Part shown: piece after piece, positions 6,728 to 11,720 of the stretch | How the letters are laid out: the number at the start of each line of letters is the position of its first letter | Position numbering within the stretch: position 1 is the stretch's first letter | Assembly: GCA_004552385.1 (NCBI GenBank) | Contig: SFOL01000053.1 | Location: 1 to 11,720, forward strand | DNA length: 11,720 nt | Reading direction: 5' to 3' | Source: Bacteroidales bacterium | GTDB taxonomy: Bacteria > Bacteroidota > Bacteroidia > Bacteroidales > Marinilabiliaceae | Program-made: the position numbers and the translations under genes | Notes under the pieces: model-generated | What the model was told of the DNA's origin: nothing | The model's database searches: none | Seen by the model: only the letters and a program-made list of their open reading frames with translations

Positions 6728-9187
6728 TTACTCTTTGCCCAGTTCTTTGCGCACGTAGTGGTATTCGTGGTTGTCATACTCGGCCCAGAACGCGGCGTCG
6801 GGCTTCTCGCCCTCGGGCATTGCGCTGATGATCTTAGCAAGCCTTTTGTGCCGTTCCGCGCCCATGATGTCGTCTATTGAAAGCTCTGTGCCGACATACG
6901 ACATGAGATGACCTGTTATAGTCCCGCGGGTCAGACCCCTCTCCCTTGCCACGTCCGCCACCGAGCCGAGTCGCCTGAACGCCTCGAGCGATGCCGCTTT
7001 GGTCCCTATCTTCTCTTTGGCGGGCGCGGCCGCGGGGGTGGCGTGCTTTGCCGGCTTGGTGCCTTTTTTGTGGAAACTGCTTACGATGGAGAGGATGTCG
7101 TTGCCGTATTTTTTTATTTTCTCCTTGCCCATTCCGCGTATCTGGCTCAGCTCTTTGGCCGTGAGGGGCACTGTGTCGGCAATGTCGAACAGAGTCTTGT
7201 TGGCGGCTATGACGTAGGCGGGCGCATCTTCTTCCTCCGCCTTCTTCCTCCGCCATTCTCTCAGTGCGGCGAACAGCTCTTTGTTCTCCACTTCGTTTAT
7301 CTCGGCTCCGAAAGACCTTGACTCCGTCTTTTTTTTCAGCTCGGCTTCTTCCTCCTCGTCTTCCTCCTCGCTTATGGCCTTGGCTTTGGCGCTCATAATC
7401 GTCGCGGGGCTGAATCCTTTTTCCTCAACGGCGGCAAACTCCGCTTTGCGTAGCTTATATTCCTGGGTCAGCACGGTCGTCAGGTGCGACAGCCTTTTCC
7501 TGCCTGCCGCGTCGTCAAGGGATATGTCGGCGCTTTTCATGACCTTGTCATACAGGTCGTCCAGCTTCTCCTCGAAGTACTTTGCCCCGCGCCTGGTCTG
7601 TTCCATCAGCCCCTCGTCCTCCGTAATGTTGCCGGAATACGCCCTCTTCTGCTCACATTTGATTATGAAGCGCGTACCCACGCTTGCCATATCAGCGGCC
7701 TCGATGTGCATAAGGCTGTCAAGCTGGCTTAGGCATTTGCCATACCGTCCGCCGTAGTCGCGCTCGAGCATGTTGACTATGCGTCGGATGGTTGCGAATA
7801 TCGCGTCGAACGTGAACAGGTCTCGCATCATGGATACGGCGTAGTCGCTCGCGAAGTCGTCTATGGCCTGCGATGTGAGTTTCGTCCGCTCGTTCTCTCT
7901 GTAGAAGTCCGCCACGGCGGGGGCAGTCCTTATAGAACCCGGCGTTATGCGGTCTTTAAGCACGAGGCCTTCGAACGTGCGGCACCGCGACAGGGCGACA
8001 TAGACCTGGCCTGCCGAGAATGAACGGCTGGCATCTATTATGGCTTTGTCGAAGGTCAGACCCTGACTTTTGTGTATCGTGATGGCCCATGCCAGGGCGA
8101 GTGGGATCTGTGAGAACGTGCCGGCCGTTTTGGCCACGGGCTGGCCGCTCTTCTCGTCAATATCATATTTTATGTTCTCCCATGACGAGTATCCTACGTC
8201 AATGTCGCCTGTGTCTTCGCATCTGACTGTCACCTGCTCTTTGCTCAGCGACGTGACTTTCCCAATCTTGCCGTTGTAGTAACGCCTGGGCTCATGGTTG
8301 TCGTTCCTTATGAACATCACCTGCGCGCCCTTTTTGAGGGTCAGGCAGTTTGTGGTGGGGTACATCTGTTCGGGGAAGTCGCCCGCGACTCTACTCTCGT
8401 AGTGGTGAGCTTCGGCCTTTAGGGCTTGTAGTTTCTCCTCGTTAATGTCCTCGGCGGCTTTCACGTGGGTGGTCATCCTTATGTAACCCTCGCTTTCTTT
8501 TGGCGCGAAGCCGGGGTCGCACCTCGAGTTAAGTTTGTCCAGCGTTTCCGCCGATGCTCTTCCCGTGCGCACTTGGTTCAGGATGCCGATGAATTGCGCA
8601 TCGGTCTGCCTGTATATCTTCTCCAGCCCGATGGTGTAGAATTGCGTGCGGGCCAAAGCCTTGCTCGCGAAAAAATATGGGGTGGGGTAGTAGTCGCCTA
8701 ATATCTCCAAGTCTTGTGGGGTCACTACCGGGGCCAGCTGCATCAAGTCGCCTATTAGGAGCAGCTGCACGCCGCCGAATGGCCTTTCGTTTTGCCTTAT
8801 CTCCCTCAGCCGCGCGTCAACCATGTCCAGCAGGTCGGCGCGGACCATGCTCACTTCGTCTATCACCAGAAGATCCAGGCTGCGGATGACCCTCAACTTG
8901 CTTGTCCGGATCTTACGCTCCATGGGCGGGCGTTCGCCTGGAGGAAAAGTGCCAGGAGGAATTTGGAAGAATGAGTGTATTGTCACTCCACCCGCATTGA
9001 TCGCCGCCACACCTGTGGGTGCCGTTATCACCATGCTTTTCAGGTGGCTGTCGGCCAGTTTCCGCAAGAATGTGGTCTTGCCGGTGCCGGCTCGGCCCGT
9101 CAGGAACAGGTTGATATTGGTGCGAGTGAGGCATTGCCATGCGGTCCACGCCTGCTCGTTCTCATCTTTGCTGTATGGTGTCTCCAT
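6728..9187 (-). CDS. PIF1-family ATP-dependent DNA helicase with HRDC and helix-turn-helix C-terminus
   Basis: The 819-residue product is a superfamily 1B (PIF1/RecD-like) 5'-3' DNA helicase, expected to act in replication or repair; PIF1 enzymes are known for clearing G-quadruplexes and other blocks. Motifs in order: Walker A GRAGTGKTT (31-39), ITAPTGVAAINAGG (54-67), HSFF (71-74), Walker B VIDEVSMV (108-115), LLIGDLMQLAPV (143-154), YRQ (192-194), KKGAQVMF (285-292), YYNGKIGKV (303-311), ITIHKSQGLTFD (369-380) and GQVYVALSRC (393-402). The helicase part ends near 435. A helical middle (440-605), an acidic run (607-615), an HRDC-like domain (about 634-706; NKTLFDIA, IRGMGKEKIKKYG) and a basic Ala/Lys/Pro linker follow. 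The last 90 residues resemble the C-terminal helix-turn-helix found in RecQ-like proteins (VADVARERGLTRGTITGHL, 743-761). All ATPase motifs look intact. ATG 9187 lies 43 bases after the rfbD stop. Confidence 0.93.
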   Translation of the reverse strand: METPYSKDENEQAWTAWQCLTRTNINLFLTGRAGTGKTTFLRKLADSHLKSMVITAPTGVAAINAGGVTIHSFFQIPPGTFPPGERPPMERKIRTSKLRVIRSLDLLVIDEVSMVRADLLDMVDARLREIRQNERPFGGVQLLLIGDLMQLAPVVTPQDLEILGDYYPTPYFFASKALARTQFYTIGLEKIYRQTDAQFIGILNQVRTGRASAETLDKLNSRCDPGFAPKESEGYIRMTTHVKAAEDINEEKLQALKAEAHHYESRVAGDFPEQMYPTTNCLTLKKGAQVMFIRNDNHEPRRYYNGKIGKVTSLSKEQVTVRCEDTGDIDVGYSSWENIKYDIDEKSGQPVAKTAGTFSQIPLALAWAITIHKSQGLTFDKAIIDASRSFSAGQVYVALSRCRTFEGLVLKDRITPGSIRTAPAVADFYRENERTKLTSQAIDDFASDYAVSMMRDLFTFDAIFATIRRIVNMLERDYGGRYGKCLSQLDSLMHIEAADMASVGTRFIIKCEQKRAYSGNITEDEGLMEQTRRGAKYFEEKLDDLYDKVMKSADISLDDAAGRKRLSHLTTVLTQEYKLRKAEFAAVEEKGFSPATIMSAKAKAISEEEDEEEEAELKKKTESRSFGAEINEVENKELFAALREWRRKKAEEEDAPAYVIAANKTLFDIADTVPLTAKELSQIRGMGKEKIKKYGNDILSIVSSFHKKGTKPAKHATPAAAPAKEKIGTKAASLEAFRRLGSVADVARERGLTRGTITGHLMSYVGTELSIDDIMGAERHKRLAKIISAMPEGEKPDAAFWAEYDNHEYHYVRKELGKE

Positions 9188-9230
9188 TCTTCCTTTGGCG
9201 TGTCCCGGTTTTGTAGTGTGCGCTTGCTTT

Positions 9231-10094
9231 TTATTTTTTTGTTGATGACCATGTGTCGTAGCACCGGGTCAGTCCGTCTCGCCAGTGCGGCACTTCTACG
9301 CCGAATGTGTTAATAATCTTAGCCTTGCTCAGTGTCGAGTAGTGTGGCCGTCGTGCGGGCGTGGGATATTGGCTTGTACTTACGGGTTTTATCTCCGTCT
9401 TGGCGTTCGCCATCTGGGCTATGCTCATCGCGAAGTCATACCACGTGCATTCGCCAGAGTTTGAGTATTGGTATATTCCGTCTTGGCCGTCGTATTCATC
9501 GGCAATTTTGACGATGGCCCTCGCCAGGTCGTAAGCGAATGTGGGGGCGCCTGTCTGGTCGTTCACCACGTTCAGCCTGTCTCGTTCGCCGAAAAGGCGA
9601 AGCATCGTCAGGAAGAAGTTCTTGCCCCGGCTGTCGTAGAGCCACTGTGTCCTTATCGTCACGTGGCGGCAGCCTGTCGCCTCTATGGCCTCCTCGCCGG
9701 CGCGTTTTGTCACTCCATATGCGCCGAGTGGGGCAGTAGGCGCGTCTTCCGTGTACGGCTTTTGAGCCGTGCCGTCAAACACGTAGTCGGTCGAGACGTG
9801 AATTAGCACTGCGCCGGTCTCCTTTGCCGCCTTGGCCAGGTTGAGCGGACCCGCGTGGTTCACTCTGTCTGCCGCCTCGGTCTCTGTCTCAGCCTTGTCA
9901 ACAGCGGTGTACGCTGCGCAGTTTATTATGACGTCCGGGGCGTATCCCATCACCGCGTCCGCTACGGCTGTCGCATCGCTTATGTCGCAGTCGGCCGACC
10001 TAAGACCCCTGGCCTCACGGTCGTGAAGAAGCTCCATGACCCTGTGCCCCAACATCCCGCTTGCGCCGAACACCAGAATCCTCTTGTCCCGCAT
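9231..10094 (-). CDS. rfbD: dTDP-4-dehydrorhamnose reductase
   Basis: This enzyme (RmlD) makes the last step to dTDP-L-rhamnose, reducing dTDP-4-keto-L-rhamnose with NAD(P)H in the cytoplasm. The 287 residues match the family. It is an extended short-chain dehydrogenase: nucleotide-binding GASGMLG (10-16), acidic D35/D37 region in LRSADCDISD, IINCAAYTAVDKAE (56-69), STDYVFDG (101-108) with the catalytic Thr/Ser, and the catalytic pair Y126 and K130 in YGVTK. The RmlD-specific RTQWLY (148-153) is present. ATG 10094 is the natural start, with the Rossmann strand at residues 5-10, and follows the rfbC stop by only 4 bases, implying translational coupling. The 3' neighbour is the helicase gene, not rfbB as in many Bacteroidales clusters. 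Confidence 0.96.
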   Translation of the reverse strand: MRDKRILVFGASGMLGHRVMELLHDREARGLRSADCDISDATAVADAVMGYAPDVIINCAAYTAVDKAETETEAADRVNHAGPLNLAKAAKETGAVLIHVSTDYVFDGTAQKPYTEDAPTAPLGAYGVTKRAGEEAIEATGCRHVTIRTQWLYDSRGKNFFLTMLRLFGERDRLNVVNDQTGAPTFAYDLARAIVKIADEYDGQDGIYQYSNSGECTWYDFAMSIAQMANAKTEIKPVSTSQYPTPARRPHYSTLSKAKIINTFGVEVPHWRDGLTRCYDTWSSTKK

Positions 10095-10098
10095 GTCG

Positions 10099-10668
10099 CT
10101 AATATAGCTTTTCGTTATAGTCGAATAGGCCGTCAGCCTCTGCCAATGGCTTGTGCTTGCGGTCTTTGTCGCTCAGCAGTGCCTTGCCCGTTGGTATGCG
10201 CCAGTCTATGCCGAGCGCGGGGTCGTCAAACGCAATGGCTCCCTCGCTCTCGGGGCAGTACGGGTTGTCGCATTTATATTGGAAGAGGGCAGTGTCGCTA
10301 AGCACTGCGAAGCCGTGGGCGAAGCCGCGCGGGATGAAGAACTCCCTGTGGTTCTCGCCAGACAGTTCCACCGCCACGTGTTTGCCGAAAGTGGGGCTGC
10401 CTTTGCGGATGTCAACAGCCACATCGAGCACGGTTCCCGATATGACCCTCACGAGTTTACTCTGGGCGTGCTCGCCTCGCTGAAAGTGAAGACCCCTGAC
10501 CACGCCATAGCTCGAGAAGCTCTGGTTGTCTTGGACGAAGTCTATCGGGCGCACCATAGAGTCGAAGTCGCGCTTTGAGTATGACTCGTAGAAATATCCG
10601 CGGCTGTCTCCGAATATCTTAGGCTCTATTATGACGACGCCGTCAATGGCTGTTTTTATGACGTTCAT
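10099..10668 (-). CDS. rfbC: dTDP-4-dehydrorhamnose 3,5-epimerase
   Basis: RmlC epimerises dTDP-4-keto-6-deoxy-glucose at C3 and C5, the third step of dTDP-L-rhamnose synthesis. The 189-residue cupin has the expected marks: DSRGYFYESY (21-30), VQDNQSFSSYGVVRGLHFQ (45-63) with catalytic H61, ISGTVLDVAVDIRKGSPTFG (76-95), FIPRGFAHGF (111-120), Y131 in FQYKCDNPY as the likely catalytic tyrosine, and the C-terminal LSDKDRKH with D169 matching the Asp that pairs with the catalytic His. ATG 10668 matches the family N-terminus (MNVIKTAIDGVVIIEP). It lies 33 bases after rfbA and 4 bases before rfbD. Length and motifs indicate a complete, functional enzyme. Confidence 0.96.
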   Translation of the reverse strand: MNVIKTAIDGVVIIEPKIFGDSRGYFYESYSKRDFDSMVRPIDFVQDNQSFSSYGVVRGLHFQRGEHAQSKLVRVISGTVLDVAVDIRKGSPTFGKHVAVELSGENHREFFIPRGFAHGFAVLSDTALFQYKCDNPYCPESEGAIAFDDPALGIDWRIPTGKALLSDKDRKHKPLAEADGLFDYNEKLY

Positions 10669-10701
10669 TTGTGTGTGGTTTTTTGTGACTGTACGCTGTT
10701 G

Positions 10702-11580
10702 TCACTCCTGCCCGGCTAAGCGCAGGAGGTATTGCCCATAATCGTTTTTCCTCATTGGCTGCGCCTGGCGTATCAGATCCTCGCGTGTTATCCATTTGTT
10801 GCGGTAGGCTATCTCTTCCAGGCATGCCACCTTGAGTCCTTGCCTCTTCTCCACCACTTCTATGAATGTCGATGCTTCTGAGAGTGACTCGTGCGTGCCT
10901 GTGTCAAGCCATGCGAAGCCCCTCCCCAGTTTTTGCAAGTTAAGTTTGCCTTGCTCCAGATAATACTGGTTAACAGACGTTATCTCAAGTTCGCCACGAG
11001 CCGATGGTTTCAGCCCTGCGGCCACGTCCACCACGCTGTTCGGGTAGAAGTAAAGCCCCACTATGGCGTAGTTCGATTTCGGCTTAGCGGGTTTTTCCTC
11101 TATTGACACGACCTTGCCTCCATTGTCAAACTCCGCCACGCCGTATCTTTCCGGGTCGGCCACCCAATAGCCGAAAATTGACGCCTCTTTGCGCTCCTCG
11201 GTCGATTCGAGTGCGTTTTGCAGAGTCTTGTCAAAACTCTGCCCGAAGAATATGTTGTCTCCCAGTGCCAGACAAACCGAGTCGCTGCCAATGAACTCCC
11301 GGCCTATTATGAACGCCTGGGCCAACCCGTCCGGGCTAGGTTGCTCGGCATACCGCAGGTTCAATCCGAAGTCCGCGCCGTCACCAAGCAGGCGCTGGAA
11401 CCCTGGCAGATCTGACGGGGTCGAGATTACGAGGATGTCGCGTATGCCAGCCAGCATGAGTGTGGATAGCGGATAGTATATCATCGGCTTGTCGTATATC
11501 GGCAGCAATTGCTTTGACACGCCTTTCGTTATCGGGTATAGCCTTGTACCGCTACCTCCGGCCAGTATTATGCCTTTCAT
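10702..11580 (-). CDS. rfbA: Glucose-1-phosphate thymidylyltransferase
   Basis: RmlA joins glucose-1-phosphate and dTTP to dTDP-glucose, the first and usually feedback-controlled step of dTDP-rhamnose synthesis. The product from ATG 11580 has 292 residues, the normal length. Marks seen: MKGIILAGGSGTRLYPIT (1-18) forming the nucleotide-binding loop, SKQLLPIYDKPMIYYPLS (22-39), EQPSPDGLAQAF (79-90), LALGDNIFFG (104-113) with metal-binding D108, ERYGVAEFD (144-152), IEEKPAKPKSNYAIVGLYFY (160-179) and FAWLDTGTHESL (222-233) with metal-binding D226. An upstream GTG at 11601 would add seven residues (MLKRQTY); the family start is the ATG, so I chose 11580. It is the first gene of the rfbACD run and is preceded by a 140-base leader with an inverted repeat. 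Confidence 0.96.
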   Translation of the reverse strand: MKGIILAGGSGTRLYPITKGVSKQLLPIYDKPMIYYPLSTLMLAGIRDILVISTPSDLPGFQRLLGDGADFGLNLRYAEQPSPDGLAQAFIIGREFIGSDSVCLALGDNIFFGQSFDKTLQNALESTEERKEASIFGYWVADPERYGVAEFDNGGKVVSIEEKPAKPKSNYAIVGLYFYPNSVVDVAAGLKPSARGELEITSVNQYYLEQGKLNLQKLGRGFAWLDTGTHESLSEASTFIEVVEKRQGLKVACLEEIAYRNKWITREDLIRQAQPMRKNDYGQYLLRLAGQE

Positions 11581-11594
11581 ATATGTTTGTCTTT

Positions 11595-11642
11595 TTAACA
11601 CGCCAAAGACGGGTTGCGCATTTTCATTTTCCTCATGGTCAT
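11595..11642 (-). other. Possible 15-codon leader peptide upstream of rfbA
   Basis: On the minus strand an ATG at 11642 opens a short frame ending in TAA at 11597-11595, 14 bases before the rfbA ATG. It reads MTMRKMKMRNPSLAC, with four in-frame ATG codons among the first eight. The frame starts in the loop of the inverted repeat and runs through its downstream arm, as in translated attenuator leaders. There is no independent support for translation, and such a short frame can arise by chance. Confidence 0.2.
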
Positions 11643-11659
11643 GATGCGCAGCCCGTCTT
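11606..11659. repeat. 15-bp inverted repeat (hairpin) in the rfbA leader
   Basis: The arm AAGACGGGTTGCGCA (11606-11620) is the reverse complement of TGCGCAGCCCGTCTT (11645-11659) except for one position (T11614 opposite G11651), around a 24-base loop. On the plus strand the odd pair is a G-U wobble; on the minus strand, the direction of rfbA, it is an A-C mismatch. The near arm lies 25 bases upstream of the rfbA ATG. No run of T follows either arm, so a simple intrinsic terminator is unlikely. It may be a leader RNA structure or a protein-binding dyad. Confidence 0.6.
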
Positions 11660-11720
11660 CCTATCTTTGTGTGTTTTTACACTTCTCCTCTTCACTTGTG
11701 AAGTTCGGAACCCCGCCTCC

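Larger units (their letters stand above)
11581..11720. other. Leader/intergenic region before rfbA without a recognised gene
   Basis: These 140 bases hold the inverted repeat described above and a small 6-bp dyad, CTTCAC-TT-GTGAAG (11690-11703). On the minus strand no TAnnTTTG box is visible, so the rfbA promoter is either further right, outside the window, or unlike the consensus. One minus-strand frame is open from the right edge to a TAG at 11663-11661 (19 codons), which could be the tail of an upstream gene, but the peptide (GGVPNFTSEEEKCKNTQR) is not recognisable. The region is richer in A and T than the coding sequence. Confidence 0.5.

Noticed and set aside
9188..9230. Possible promoter or terminator between rfbD and the helicase gene
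   Set aside because: The A-run on the minus strand after the rfbD stop is not preceded by a stem and no TAnnTTTG box is present on that strand.
11662..11669. TATCTTTG on the plus strand, resembling a -7 box for rightward transcription
   Set aside because: No TTG lies 19-21 bases upstream, and no plus-strand gene is visible in the remaining 50 bases; a chance match is likely.
11690..11703. Small dyad CTTCAC-TT-GTGAAG
   Set aside because: The 6-bp stem with a 2-base loop is too tight for a stable RNA hairpin, and there is nothing around it to support an operator.

Overview
The window looks like a chromosomal segment from a member of the Bacteroidales. The evidence is the set of protein families (a large multi-SLBB export protein with a Wzz-type partner, a PIF1-type helicase with HRDC and helix-turn-helix tails, and a dCMP deaminase next to an S41 protease), a Bacteroidetes-type promoter (-33 ATTG, -7 TATCTTTG), the lack of clear Shine-Dalgarno sequences, and a moderately high GC content. 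A Muribaculaceae-like or Alistipes-like genome would fit, but genus cannot be decided from this sequence alone. All ten protein genes I support lie on the minus strand, so transcription runs from high to low coordinates. Nine are complete; the last (chain-length determinant) runs off the left edge.

Right part (11720 to about 9231): a 140-base leader without a clear gene, containing a 15-bp inverted repeat, then rfbA, rfbC and rfbD in a tight run. These supply three of the four steps from glucose-1-phosphate to dTDP-L-rhamnose. The fourth enzyme (RfbB, 4,6-dehydratase) is not in the window. The run continues after 43 bases into a PIF1-family DNA helicase (9187 to 6728), which has no evident link to sugar metabolism.

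Left part (6727 to 1): an 86-base intergenic region carries a good Bacteroidetes promoter with an overlapping short inverted repeat. It precedes what looks like a six-gene operon with gaps of 6 to 39 bases: dCMP deaminase, S41 (CtpA-like) protease, YqaA-like membrane protein, UDP-galactopyranose mutase, a six-repeat SLBB polysaccharide export protein, and a Wzz-type chain-length determinant. The first genes look like housekeeping; the last three are exopolysaccharide or capsule genes (UDP-galactofuranose supply, outer-membrane export and chain-length control).

Together the window looks like the edge of a surface polysaccharide locus interleaved with housekeeping genes: nucleotide-sugar precursors (dTDP-rhamnose, UDP-galactofuranose) on both sides and export machinery at the left, probably continuing past position 1. 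I found no rRNA, tRNA, CRISPR array, insertion sequence or phage gene, and no obviously new defence or mobile system. The points most worth a second look are the gene order, the two regulatory-looking inverted repeats and the unusual architecture of the SLBB protein.
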